Shown in pieces: positions 49,461 to 58,084 of a stretch of 64,000 nucleotides of DNA (its first letter is position 1; each line of letters opens with the position of its first letter). The notes beneath the pieces were generated by a model that worked only from the letters and a program-made list of their open reading frames with translations, did no database searches and was not told the origin of the DNA. The DNA comes from CAWJMD01 sp963843835 (GTDB lineage: Bacteria > Actinomycetota > Actinomycetes > Actinomycetales > CAWJMD01): assembly GCA_963843835.1 (NCBI GenBank), contig CAWJMD010000001.1, positions 1 through 64,000 on the forward strand. The letters run 5' to 3'. The position numbers and the translations under genes are program-made.

Positions 49461-50408
49461 ATGACCGTCCCCTCCTACGCCGACGTCGAGCTGGCCCGTC
49501 GGCGGGTGGACGGGGTGACGCGCCGCCTGGTGGTCTCCCGCCTGGACGCGGGTGCCCTCGCGGCCGGTGACGTCTGGCTGGCGCACGAGTACCTGCAGCA
49601 CACGGGGTCGTTCAAGGCGCGAGGCGCTCAGAACCTCACTGCTGAAGCGGCCTCGCGAGGGGCGCTCGACCGCGGCGTGGTCATCGCCTCGGGTGGCAAC
49701 GCCGGGCTCGCGTGCGCGTGGGCCGCTCGTGAGAACGGAACGACGGCAACGGTCTTCGTCCCCACCACTGCACCCTCCGTGAAGGTGGACCGCCTGCACC
49801 ACCTCGGGGCCGACGTTCGGCAGGTGGGACGCGACTACCACGAGGCGTCCACGGCGGCGGCCGAGTTCGCCGCCTCCACCGGCGCGATGAGGTCGCACGC
49901 CTACGACCACCCGTTGGTCGCCGCCGGAGCGGGCACGCTGCTGCTGGAGGCCGTGGAGGGCATGCCGCAGCCGCCGGACACGGTCGTGGTCGCTGTCGGC
50001 GGTGGAGGTCTCTTCACGGGGACGTCGGTGACGGCGCTCGAGCACGGCCTGCGCGTGGTGGCTGCCGAGCCGGAGGGGTGCAGGGCGCTCCACGCCGCAC
50101 TGGAGGCGGGCGGGCCGGTCGACTCCCCGGTCGACTCCGTGGCCGCCGACTCCCTCGGTGCCCGGCGCTGCTCGGCGATGGCCCATGCCGCGGCCGTCCG
50201 GCAGGACGTCGTGTCCGTGACCGTCACCGACACCCAGCTCATCGAGACCCGGCGAGAGCTGTGGGCGCAGTGCCGGGTCGTCGTCGAGCACGGTGCGGCG
50301 ACCGCCCTGGCCGCCGTGTCCCACGGCGCCTACCAACTGTCCGAGGGCGAGCGCGTGCTCGTGGTGCTGTGCGGCGCCAACACCGACCCGGCCGACCTGG
50401 CCGGCTGA
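49461..50408 (+). CDS. PLP-dependent serine/threonine dehydratase family protein
   Basis: 315 residues. PLP Lys in HTGSFKARGAQN, the substrate loop ASGGNAGLACAWAA, and the phosphate-binding glycine loop VAVGGGGLFTGTS. Fold-type II, like threonine deaminase or serine racemase. The C-terminal regulatory domain of biosynthetic IlvA is absent, suggesting a catabolic or serine-directed enzyme. Start fixed by TACCGT six bases before ATG 49461. Confidence 0.88.
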   Translation: MTVPSYADVELARRRVDGVTRRLVVSRLDAGALAAGDVWLAHEYLQHTGSFKARGAQNLTAEAASRGALDRGVVIASGGNAGLACAWAARENGTTATVFVPTTAPSVKVDRLHHLGADVRQVGRDYHEASTAAAEFAASTGAMRSHAYDHPLVAAGAGTLLLEAVEGMPQPPDTVVVAVGGGGLFTGTSVTALEHGLRVVAAEPEGCRALHAALEAGGPVDSPVDSVAADSLGARRCSAMAHAAAVRQDVVSVTVTDTQLIETRRELWAQCRVVVEHGAATALAAVSHGAYQLSEGERVLVVLCGANTDPADLAG

Positions 50409-50475
50409 CACCGCCCCGACATGCCGACCCGGCCCGGCGCGGGCAGCATGTGCGCATGGACAAGGGGGGCACCAC

Positions 50476-51528
50476 ATGACGACCGCCGCCCCACCGGACG
50501 CCGTCCTGCTCGAGAACACGAGCACCCGACGACCGGACCTCGACGACGTCGCCCTCCGGGCGTCGGACTCGCCCGGTGACGCACGGGCCGCACTTTCGGC
50601 CGCAGGCGACCTCGAGCCCCTGGCCGGTCACCCCGGCACCGGCCGCACCCGCGAGCGCTGGGAGCTGCTGGCCACGCTCGGCGCCGCCGACCTGACGTGG
50701 GCCCGGGCTCTCGAGGCGCACCTCGACGCGCTGTCGATCCTCGTGGAGGCCGGTGTCGAGTCCCCGGCCGGCAGCACGTGGGGGGTCTACGCGGCGGAGG
50801 GCCCCGGCGTTCGGCTCACCGCCGAGCCTCCCGTCTCGCCCGGTGGGTGGTGGCGTCTCACCGGCACCAAGCCCTGGTGCTCGCTCGCCGGCGCCGTCAC
50901 CCACGCGCTGGTGACGGCCCACACCCACGAGGGGCGGCGGCTGTTCGCCGTGCACCTGGTCGGACAGCAGGGCGTGACCGTCCGGGACGCGCCCTGGGTC
51001 TCGCGGGGCCTGGTCGCCGTCCCGAGCGGACCGGTCGACCTCGACGACGTCGCAGCCGTCCCCGTCGGCGATGCCGGCTGGTACCTGGAGAGGCCGGGTT
51101 TCGCCTGGGGTGGGATCGGCGTCGCGGCCTGCTGGTACGGCGGTGCCGTGGGTGTCGCCCGCAGCCTGTGGGCCGCGTCGACGGCGCGCGAACCCGACCA
51201 GGTCGCCCTCATGCACCTGGGCGGGGTCGACCTCGCGCTCACCGCCGCGCGGACCTGCCTGTCCGAGGCGGCCGCGGCCGTCGACGCGGGGGCGGCCGAG
51301 GGCGCCGACGGGGCGCGCCTGGCCGGACGCGTGCGCGGCGTCGTGGCGGCGGCCGCCGAGCAGGTGCTCCAGCGGGCGGGTCACGGCTGGGGACCCGCCC
51401 CGCTCACCCTCGACGAGGACCACGCCCGCCGGGTGGCCGACCTGACCGTCTACCTGCGCCAGCACCACGCCGAACGCGACGAGGCAGCGCTGGGATCGGC
51501 GCTCCTGCGGGACGACCGCCCGTGGTGA
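50476..51528 (+). CDS. acyl-CoA dehydrogenase-like protein
   Basis: 350 residues. WRLTGTKPWCSLAGAVTHAL resembles the FAD-binding beta-domain of acyl-CoA dehydrogenases, and GVARSLWAASTAREPDQVAL with LTAARTCLSEAAAAV its helical C-domain. The catalytic Glu is not assignable, so the substrate may not be a CoA ester. ATG 50476 follows AAGGGGGG. First gene of a tightly coupled three-gene operon; the next starts within its stop codon. Confidence 0.82.
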   Translation: MTTAAPPDAVLLENTSTRRPDLDDVALRASDSPGDARAALSAAGDLEPLAGHPGTGRTRERWELLATLGAADLTWARALEAHLDALSILVEAGVESPAGSTWGVYAAEGPGVRLTAEPPVSPGGWWRLTGTKPWCSLAGAVTHALVTAHTHEGRRLFAVHLVGQQGVTVRDAPWVSRGLVAVPSGPVDLDDVAAVPVGDAGWYLERPGFAWGGIGVAACWYGGAVGVARSLWAASTAREPDQVALMHLGGVDLALTAARTCLSEAAAAVDAGAAEGADGARLAGRVRGVVAAAAEQVLQRAGHGWGPAPLTLDEDHARRVADLTVYLRQHHAERDEAALGSALLRDDRPW

Positions 51529-52886
51529 CGTTCGACCACCGCGAGACCGGGACCGCCGCGCGCACCTGGGACGCCGACCCCCGGCTCGGCTCCCTGCCGG
51601 TGCTCGACCTGACGGGCATGCCGCGGCTCGTGGTCGCGGCGGCGCACCCCGACGACGAGTCGCTGGGCGCGGGTGGCCTGCTCGCGCTGGCCGAGGCCGC
51701 CCGGACCCCGATCACCGTGGTCGTGGCCACGCTCGGCGAGGCCTCGCACCCCGGCTCCCCGACGACCAGCCGGGCCGAGCTCGCCGAGCTGCGCCGCGCC
51801 GAGCTGCACCGTGCCGTCCAGCACGTCGCCCCGTCCGCCACGGTGCGTGTGCTCGAGGTGCCGGACGGCCAGGTCGCCGACCACGAGGCCGCGGTACGGG
51901 CCGCCCTGGCGCGGGTCGTGACGGCCGGCACCTGGGTCGCCGCACCCTGGCGCGGTGACGCCCACCCCGACCACGAGGCCGTCGGGCGGGCCGCGGCCTC
52001 GGCGGCCGCCGACGCCGAGGCGGTGCTGCTGGAGTTCCCCGTCTGGGCCTGGCACTGGGCGGACCCGGGCGAGCTGCGCCTGCCGTGGTCGTCGATGCAC
52101 CGTCTGCCCCTCACGGACCGTTCACGGGCCGCGAAGGCCCGCGCCCTCGACGAGCACCGCAGCCAGGTCGAGCCGCTGTCGGACCTGCCCGGCGACGAGC
52201 CCGTCGTGCCCGCCGGCTTCCGCGACCACTTCGCCCGGGACCACGAGATCTTCGCCGTCACGCGCCCGGCCCCTCGACGCCCCGGCACCCTGGACCCTGC
52301 CTTCTTCACCGACTTCTACCGCGCGGGTGACGACCCGTGGGGCTTCGAGACCCGGTGGTACGAGAGGCGGAAACGCTCGATCACGATGGCGAGCCTTCCC
52401 CGGGAGCGGTTCGCGTCCGCCTTCGAGCCGGGGTGCTCGATCGGCGTGCTCACCGCCGAGCTCGCCCCCCGCTGCGACCGTCTCCTCGCCACCGACGTCG
52501 CGGACGTCGCCCTCGACGCCACCCGCGGACGCCTCGGCGTCGCACCGCATGTCGTGGTCGAGAGGCGCCGGGTCCCGCAGGAGTGGCCGGACCGGCTCTT
52601 CGACCTCGTCGTGCTGTCGGAGGTCGGGTACTACTGCGACACCGACGACCTCGCTCTGCTGGTGGCACGTGCCGCGGGGTCCCTCACGGTGGACGGGGTC
52701 CTGCTGGCCTGCCACTGGCGGCACCCGGTGCCGGAGTACCCGGTCGCAGGGGACGAGGTGCATGCAGCGCTGAGGGCGCACCCCGGCCTGGTCCCGCTCG
52801 CCCAGCACGTCGAGGAGGACTTCGTGCTCGACGTGCTGACGCGTCCCCCTGCCGTCTCGGTCGCCCGCGCCGGAGGCCTGGCGTGA
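51525..52886 (+). CDS. PIG-L deacetylase / SAM methyltransferase fusion
   Basis: 453 residues. Residues 1-255 are a PIG-L/LmbE zinc deacetylase: VAAAHPDDESLGAGG (His41, Asp43, Asp44) and GDAHPDHEAVG. Residues 260-450 are a NodS-like class I methyltransferase: RAGDDPWGFETRWYERRKR, SAM loop FEPGCSIGVLTAELA, and LVVLSEVGYYCD. A deacetylase followed by an N- or O-methylase suggests N-deacetylation and methylation of a GlcNAc-type glycoside. GTG 51525 overlaps the upstream stop (GTGA). Confidence 0.88.
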   Translation: MTFDHRETGTAARTWDADPRLGSLPVLDLTGMPRLVVAAAHPDDESLGAGGLLALAEAARTPITVVVATLGEASHPGSPTTSRAELAELRRAELHRAVQHVAPSATVRVLEVPDGQVADHEAAVRAALARVVTAGTWVAAPWRGDAHPDHEAVGRAAASAAADAEAVLLEFPVWAWHWADPGELRLPWSSMHRLPLTDRSRAAKARALDEHRSQVEPLSDLPGDEPVVPAGFRDHFARDHEIFAVTRPAPRRPGTLDPAFFTDFYRAGDDPWGFETRWYERRKRSITMASLPRERFASAFEPGCSIGVLTAELAPRCDRLLATDVADVALDATRGRLGVAPHVVVERRRVPQEWPDRLFDLVVLSEVGYYCDTDDLALLVARAAGSLTVDGVLLACHWRHPVPEYPVAGDEVHAALRAHPGLVPLAQHVEEDFVLDVLTRPPAVSVARAGGLA

Positions 52887-53680
52887 ACCGGTACCCGGTC
52901 GCCGACCGGATCGCCGTCGTGGTGCCGGCACGCAACGAGGAGGCGCTGCTGGGAAGGTGCCTCGACGCGCTCACGGCGGCCACCCGCCAGGTCGAGGCGC
53001 CGGTGACGCTCGTCGTCGTGCTCGACCGGTGCACCGACGGGTCGGAGGAGGTGGCTCGTTCGCGCCCCGGCGTGGAGGTGGTCCACAGCACGGCCGGTCT
53101 CGCCGGTGCTGCCCGCCGGGCCGGGGCGCACCACGCGCTGTCCCGTTCCGGTGCTGATCCGGCACGCTTCCTGCTCGCCAGCACGGACGCCGACTCGACC
53201 GTCCCGTCGCACTGGCTCGCCCACCACCACGGCCTCGTCATGGCCGGCGCCGGGCTCGTGCTCGGCACGGTGCAGCCCGAGCCGGGTGGCCTTGCTCCGC
53301 GCGTGCTGCGGGCCTGGGCGCACGGCTACCACCCCCGGGACGGGCACCCGCACGTGCACGGGGCCAACCTCGCGGTGCGTGGCGACGTCTACCTGGCGGC
53401 GGGCGGGTTCGCCCCGGTCGCGGCCCACGAGGACGTCCTGCTCGTGGAGGCGGTCACGCGGTCCGGTGTGCGGGTGGAGCGCACGGCGGGCTGCCCCGTC
53501 GTGACCAGCAGCCGCCTCAGCGGTCGTGCGCCCGAGGGCTTCGCCGCGCACCTGGCTGCCCTCTGCACCGGACGTGCGGCGGGTCCGGACGGCGGACGTC
53601 CCCGGCGTCAGCGGGCCTCCCTGCCGGCCGGCTCCCCCCTGCCCGCGGGCGACCCCGTGCCTGGCACGCTCGGGGGATGA
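52883..53680 (+). CDS. glycosyltransferase family 2 protein
   Basis: 265 residues. IAVVVPARNEEALLGRCLDA, VVVLDRCTDGSEEVA, and the metal-site LASTDADSTVPSHWLAHHH make this a GT-A glycosyltransferase. No membrane helices, so a cytoplasmic acceptor is likely. GTG 52883 overlaps the stop of the fusion gene (GTGA). The C-terminal 40 residues are Arg/Pro/Gly-rich and overlap the start of the ArfB gene by four bases. Confidence 0.87.
   Translation: MNRYPVADRIAVVVPARNEEALLGRCLDALTAATRQVEAPVTLVVVLDRCTDGSEEVARSRPGVEVVHSTAGLAGAARRAGAHHALSRSGADPARFLLASTDADSTVPSHWLAHHHGLVMAGAGLVLGTVQPEPGGLAPRVLRAWAHGYHPRDGHPHVHGANLAVRGDVYLAAGGFAPVAAHEDVLLVEAVTRSGVRVERTAGCPVVTSSRLSGRAPEGFAAHLAALCTGRAAGPDGGRPRRQRASLPAGSPLPAGDPVPGTLGG
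53665..53670 (+). promoter_or_regulatory. leaderless -10 box CACGCT for the ArfB gene
   Basis: CACGCT, six bases, ATG 53677, within the end of the glycosyltransferase gene. Confidence 0.45.
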
Positions 53681-54129
53681 GCGACGACGGGCCGTACGGC
53701 GACCTCGAGGTCACGCCGAGGCTCGTCGTCCCGGCCCGGCTCCTGCGGTGGCGCTTCTCGCGGTCCTCGGGACCCGGGGGCCAGGGGGTCAACACGGCCG
53801 ACTCCCGTGCCGAGCTGTCGCTGACCCTGGCTGCCCTCCAGTCGGCTCCCGACGGGTGGGACCGAGGAGTGGTCGAGACGGTGCGCACCCGGGTCGGCGA
53901 CCGTCTCGTCGACGACACCCTGACGGTCACGGCCTCGGAGCACCGCCAGCAGCTGCGCAACCGGCAGGTCGCCCGGATGCGGCTCGCGGCGTTGCTGCGC
54001 GAGGCCACCGCGCTGCCCGGACCACGACGCCGCCCCACCCGGCCCACCGCCGGCTCCCGTCGTCGTCGCCTCGACGACAAGCGCCGCCGGTCCCAGCTCA
54101 AGCAGACGCGGCGACGCGGCGAGCAGTGA
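53677..54129 (+). CDS. arfB: peptidyl-tRNA hydrolase ArfB-type (class I release-factor-like)
   Basis: 150 residues. The GGQ catalytic loop lies in SSGPGGQGVNTADSRAEL (residues 30-47), as in release factors and ArfB/YaeJ. The basic tail from about 115 (RRRPTRPTAGSRRRRLDDKR) is the mRNA-channel-binding extension of ArfB. Rescues stalled ribosomes by releasing the nascent chain when no stop codon is present. Confidence 0.92.
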   Translation: MSDDGPYGDLEVTPRLVVPARLLRWRFSRSSGPGGQGVNTADSRAELSLTLAALQSAPDGWDRGVVETVRTRVGDRLVDDTLTVTASEHRQQLRNRQVARMRLAALLREATALPGPRRRPTRPTAGSRRRRLDDKRRRSQLKQTRRRGEQ

Positions 54130-54142
54130 CGCCGGCGCGTCA
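54127..54142. terminator. hairpin between convergent stops (ArfB / DNA ligase)
   Basis: TGACGC, four bases, GCGTCA; the first three bases of one arm and the last three of the other are the two stop codons. Confidence 0.5.
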
Positions 54143-55699
54143 GCCACCGCCGTGCAGGTGCGCACGGACGGCGGCGATCGTGTCGGCGTCGGCGGCGGTC
54201 TTGTCGTCGCGGTACCGCAGCACCCGCGCGAAGCGGAGCGCGGCTCCGCCGGGGTAGCGGCGCGACACCTGCGCGCCGTCGAACGCGATCTCGACCACGA
54301 GCTCGGGGCGCACCCACACCGTTCCCCGTGTGCGGCGGTGCTCCAGACCCTGCAGGCGCTCGGTCTGCCACTGCAGCAGCGCGTCGGTGAGTCCCTTGAA
54401 CGTCTTGCCGACCATGACGAACGCCCCCGCGTCCACGTAGGAGCCGTCGGGGTCGCGCGCGCCGAGGTGCAGGTTCGACAGCCAGCCCTGCCGGCGTCCG
54501 TGGCCCCACTCGGCGGCGAGCACCACGAGGTCGAGGGTGCGCACGGGCTTGACCTTCTGCCAGGCGCTGCCGCGGCGGCCGGCCTGGTAGGGGGCGGTCA
54601 GCGACTTCACCACCACCCCCTCGTGGCCGGCCGCGAGCGCCGACGCGATCACGGCGTCCGCCACCTCGGGGTCGCCGGTCACCGTGGACGGGACGCGCCA
54701 GGCGGACGCCACCCGCTCGAGCTCGGCGAGCCGGGTGCTCAGCGGGGCGTCGAGCAGGTCATCGCCGTCCACGTGCAGGAGGTCGAAGAAGTACGGCCGC
54801 ACGACCTGCTCCCGCGGCGCGTCCGCGCTGAAGCGGCTCATCGTGTCCGCGAAGGCCCGGGGACGTTCCCCCTCGTCGAGCACGAGCGACTCGCCGTCGA
54901 GCACCAGCGAGGTCGCCGGCAGGCTCCGCACGACGTCGACCACCTCCGGCAGCCGGTGCGTGACCTCCTTGAGCGTCCGCGTGAAGATCCGGACGTCGTC
55001 GCCGACGCGGTGCACCTGGATCCGCGCGCCGTCGAGCTTGTGATCGACCACGACCTGCTGCGAGTCGGCGAACGCCCTGTCCGCCAAGGCTTCCCGTACC
55101 GACTTCGCCGGAGAGGCGAGCATCGGGCGGATCGGGCGGCCCACCTGCATGCGGACACTCTGGAGGGCCTGAGCGCCACCGTCCCGCCCGAGCCGGGCGG
55201 CCGCCGCGAGCGACCCGGTCAGCATCCACGCCCGCCGCACGAGGTCTGCGGGGAGCCCCGACGCGACGGCCACGGCGTCGGCGAGCACGGACTCGAGCGC
55301 GCCCTGCCTGACCTCGCCGACGAGCACGGAGCCGAGGTACCGCTGCTCCGCCTCCGTGGCACGCCCCAGCAGCCCGGCCAGCGTCGCGCGACGCTGCGCC
55401 GGGGTGGCCCCGGCCCGCGCCAGCTCCGTGAACGCCTCGTCGACGTCGAGCACCGAGAGCGTCGGCCGCGTCGGGACGGCGCCGCCACCGTCGGCGAGCC
55501 CCGCGGCCACCTGCTGCACGGTGCTCCACCCCACGCCGAGCCGGCCCTGGACCGGGGTGGCCACGAGCAGGCCGAGGACAACGGGCAGCTCCCCGTCGTC
55601 GAGCCGGACCAGGAGGCCGGCCAGCGTCGTCGTCTTCCGGGTCCGCGAGCGCGTGGAGGCGACCTCACCCGAGGCGGCGACGACGTCGGCGAGCAGCAC
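54140..55699 (-). CDS. ATP-dependent DNA ligase (LigB-type)
   Basis: 519 residues from GTG 55699. N-terminal DNA-binding domain (LLADVVAASGEVASTRSRTR), motif I with the adenylated Lys in VVVDHKLDGARIQVHR (about residue 221), motif III LVLDGESLVLDEG, motif IV EGVVVKSLTAPYQAGRRG, motif V WQKVKPVRTLDLVVLAAEWG, and a C-terminal OB fold. Actinobacterial LigB seals nicks in repair. The start at 55699 is preferred over GTG 55741 because CAGACT lies six bases before it. Confidence 0.93.
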   Translation of the reverse strand: MLLADVVAASGEVASTRSRTRKTTTLAGLLVRLDDGELPVVLGLLVATPVQGRLGVGWSTVQQVAAGLADGGGAVPTRPTLSVLDVDEAFTELARAGATPAQRRATLAGLLGRATEAEQRYLGSVLVGEVRQGALESVLADAVAVASGLPADLVRRAWMLTGSLAAAARLGRDGGAQALQSVRMQVGRPIRPMLASPAKSVREALADRAFADSQQVVVDHKLDGARIQVHRVGDDVRIFTRTLKEVTHRLPEVVDVVRSLPATSLVLDGESLVLDEGERPRAFADTMSRFSADAPREQVVRPYFFDLLHVDGDDLLDAPLSTRLAELERVASAWRVPSTVTGDPEVADAVIASALAAGHEGVVVKSLTAPYQAGRRGSAWQKVKPVRTLDLVVLAAEWGHGRRQGWLSNLHLGARDPDGSYVDAGAFVMVGKTFKGLTDALLQWQTERLQGLEHRRTRGTVWVRPELVVEIAFDGAQVSRRYPGGAALRFARVLRYRDDKTAADADTIAAVRAHLHGGG

Positions 55700-55705
55700 C
55701 TGGCC

Positions 55706-55711
55706 AGTCTG
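55706..55711 (-). promoter_or_regulatory. leaderless -10 box CAGACT for the DNA ligase gene
   Basis: CAGACT on the minus strand, six bases, GTG 55699. Confidence 0.5.
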
Positions 55712-55752
55712 CCCCCACGCCCCGACGGCCGCCGCCTGCACCCACGTGGGCG

Positions 55753-56538
55753 TCAGGTCGCGGCGACCAGCTCACCTCGGGCGATGCTCACGGAGCTGTG
55801 GGTGGGCACGCCGTCCAGCGGCTCGTCCGAGACGTCGACGAGCGCGTACTGGGAGAGGTCGAGGCCGTTCGGGACGCGGAGCGTGGTCACGGAGCCGGCG
55901 GCGTCGGAGGGCAGCGTGCCCACCGACACCATCTGGAAGGTGAGCGGGTCGATCAGCCACACCTCGAGGTACCCACCGGTCGACGGCCGGTCCGCCAGGT
56001 CCACCTGGAGCACCGTGCCCGCACCGGTGTCGAGCACGCGGGCGCTGCCGGACGACCCGCCGTCCTCCAGCGGGGCGAGCGTCGCGCGGGCGACGACCTG
56101 GCCGGGGTCGGTCGGGGAAGCGGTCTGCGTGAGCGTCGTGGTCGGCGCGACGACCACGCGGTCGCCACCGGCGACGAGTGCACCGACGACACCCGAGGCC
56201 GCCGCGATCAGCGCGAGACCCGCAGCGGCTCCGACCCACCGCACCCAGGTGGCCCTCGGACGGAGTGGCACCGGCGCCGGCGGGGCCGCCTGGCCCGGGT
56301 CGGCGCGCGAGTGCCCCAGCTCGGCCACGACGCCCTCCCACACGCTGGCGGGCGGGACCACCTCCTCGGGCAGGGTCGCGTCGCTGCCGGACCCCCGCGC
56401 GAGCGTCGCCGTCGCCGTCAGCTGCTCGAGCTCGTCGGCGCACGCACCGCACTCGCGCAGGTGCCTGGCGTCGCGCGCGTGCAGCGACGGCTCGCCGAGG
56501 GCAGCGATGGCCAGTGCCTCCGCGTCACAGTGCTCCAT
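55753..56538 (-). CDS. anti-sigma factor, RskA type
   Basis: 261 residues. N-terminal zinc anti-sigma motif HLRECGACADELEQL (HxxxCxxC, residues about 26-40), one membrane helix WVGAAAGLALIAAASGVVGA at about 100-125, and an extracellular beta domain (PSTGGYLEVWLIDPLTFQMV) as in RskA. Sequesters the ECF sigma factor encoded just upstream, whose end overlaps its start by 14 bases. Release would need proteolysis in the membrane (Rip1-like). Confidence 0.9.
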   Translation of the reverse strand: MEHCDAEALAIAALGEPSLHARDARHLRECGACADELEQLTATATLARGSGSDATLPEEVVPPASVWEGVVAELGHSRADPGQAAPPAPVPLRPRATWVRWVGAAAGLALIAAASGVVGALVAGGDRVVVAPTTTLTQTASPTDPGQVVARATLAPLEDGGSSGSARVLDTGAGTVLQVDLADRPSTGGYLEVWLIDPLTFQMVSVGTLPSDAAGSVTTLRVPNGLDLSQYALVDVSDEPLDGVPTHSSVSIARGELVAAT

Positions 56539-57250
56539 CGACGACCTCCCACCGTTCTCTCATCCGGAGCAGACTTCGCCGTAGATGGCTCTTGACCGTG
56601 CCGAGGGGCATGTCGAGCCGTGCCGCGATCTGACGGTGCGTCAGGTCGGCGAACAGCGCGAGCCCCATGATGGTCCGCTGCGGCTCGTCGAACGCGTCCA
56701 GCTGCTCGAGCACGGCGATCCGCCCGGCGACGTCGTCCTCGGTGTGCGCGCGGCCGGAACGCAGCGAGACGATCCCGGCGGCCTCCAGCTCTCGCCGCCG
56801 TCGTTCGCGCTGCACCCAGGCGTCCGCGATCTTGTGCCGCGCGATCCCCGAGATCCACGCACCGAGCGAGCCGTGCTCAGGGCGGTACCCCGTTCTTCCC
56901 CGCCACACGGCGACGAAGACGGTCTGGGTGACGTCCTGCGCCTCCCCGTCGTCCCGAAGCTGTCGCAGCGCGCGGCCGTGCACGGACGGCGACCAGCGCC
57001 GGTACACCTCCTCGAGGGCGGCCTCCTCGCCGGCCACGAGTCGCCGACCGAGCTCGCGGTCGTCGCGCTCGGCGTCCTCCTCCGGCTCCACCCGCTCAAC
57101 CACGGGGAGGTCTCCGACCGGGGGGACGCCCAGGCGCAGCACGGCCTCGTCGCGGGGCGCGGCGTGGTCGGGCTGCACGGCGGGGTCCTCCTGCTGGTCG
57201 GCGCTCACCCCCACTTCGGGCGCACGGCGACGTCCGGATGCGGTTTCCAT
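56525..57250 (-). CDS. ECF sigma factor, SigK type
   Basis: 241 residues from ATG 57250. The first 70 residues are charged and unconserved. Region 2 EEVYRRWSPSVHGRALRQLR with DVTQTVFVAVWRGRTGYRPE, region 4 FDEPQRTIMGLALFADLTHR and the HTH QIAARLDMPLGTVKSHLRRS. In mycobacteria SigK-RskA drives the fasciclin-domain antigens MPT70/MPT83; here a fasciclin gene stands divergently 78 bases away, which supports the same circuit. Confidence 0.9.
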   Translation of the reverse strand: METASGRRRAPEVGVSADQQEDPAVQPDHAAPRDEAVLRLGVPPVGDLPVVERVEPEEDAERDDRELGRRLVAGEEAALEEVYRRWSPSVHGRALRQLRDDGEAQDVTQTVFVAVWRGRTGYRPEHGSLGAWISGIARHKIADAWVQRERRRRELEAAGIVSLRSGRAHTEDDVAGRIAVLEQLDAFDEPQRTIMGLALFADLTHRQIAARLDMPLGTVKSHLRRSLLRMRERWEVVDGAL

Positions 57251-57328
57251 CGAGGAACTGCATCCGTGGGCGGGCGCCACACGGAAGGACGGGCGTCAAG
57301 CACCTCACCCTGCAGGAGGAGCCTTCCC

Positions 57329-57976
57329 ATGTCACTACGTCGCCTCACCTCCCTCGCCGTCGGAGCGGCTCTCGTCGCCACCGCGATGGTGGCCGTCGGT
57401 CAGCCCGCCTCCGCGAAGGCAGCGCCCACCGGCACCACCAGCATCGCCAGCGTGCTCGCCGCCGACGGTGACACGTTCGACCGCAACCCGTACGACTACG
57501 ACATCGTCTACCAGGCGGCGCTCGCCGTGATCGGCGCCAAGCCGACCAGCGACGTGGCGCTGCTGACGGACGGCACTGTCCCGCTCACGGTCTTCGCGCC
57601 CAACGACCTCGCCTTCCGGTTCCTGAACTACGACCTGACCAAGCAGTGGCCCCGCAGCGAGGAGGCCGTGCTCAACGGCATCGCCGGCGCCGTGGGCATC
57701 GACGGCGTCGAGGCCGTCCTGCTGTACCACGTCGTTCCCGGCCTCACGATCGACTCCGCCACGGCGGTGCAGTCCGACCACGTCGCCCTGCCCACCGCAC
57801 AGGGCGGCACGGTCACCGTCGACGTGCTGTCGGAGCGGAAGGCCTTCGTCCGGCTGGTCGACAACGACCGCAACGACGTCGACCCGTTCCTGATCCGCCG
57901 GCAGCTCGACATCAACGAGGGCAACCAGCAGATCGCCCACGGCATCAACTTCGTGCTGAGGCCGTTCGACCTCTGA
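57329..57976 (+). CDS. secreted fasciclin-domain protein
   Basis: 215 residues. Signal peptide MSLRRLTSLAVGAALVATAM ending near SASA. One FAS1 domain with VFAPNDLAFRFLNYDLTKQW and AVLLYHVVPGLTIDSATAVQ (H2 motif YHVVPG). ATG 57329 behind AGGAGGA. FAS1 proteins mediate adhesion; MPT70 of mycobacteria is the closest functional model given the adjacent SigK/RskA genes. Confidence 0.92.
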   Translation: MSLRRLTSLAVGAALVATAMVAVGQPASAKAAPTGTTSIASVLAADGDTFDRNPYDYDIVYQAALAVIGAKPTSDVALLTDGTVPLTVFAPNDLAFRFLNYDLTKQWPRSEEAVLNGIAGAVGIDGVEAVLLYHVVPGLTIDSATAVQSDHVALPTAQGGTVTVDVLSERKAFVRLVDNDRNDVDPFLIRRQLDINEGNQQIAHGINFVLRPFDL

Positions 57977-58071
57977 CCGATTTCGCACCACAGACCCCTG
58001 CGGTCCCGGAGAGCCGACCCCTCCGGGGCCGCAGGTGCGTCCGGCCCATGTCGCGCACGACGACCGGGGGT

Positions 58072-58077
58072 TACGTT
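58072..58077 (+). promoter_or_regulatory. leaderless -10 box TACGTT for the LLM oxidoreductase gene
   Basis: TACGTT, seven bases, ATG 58085. Confidence 0.45.
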
Positions 58078-58084
58078 GGACGGC

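Noticed and set aside
54152..56584. 810-codon plus-strand open frame opposite DNA ligase and RskA
   Set aside because: Shadow of the ligase and anti-sigma genes, whose motifs are intact.
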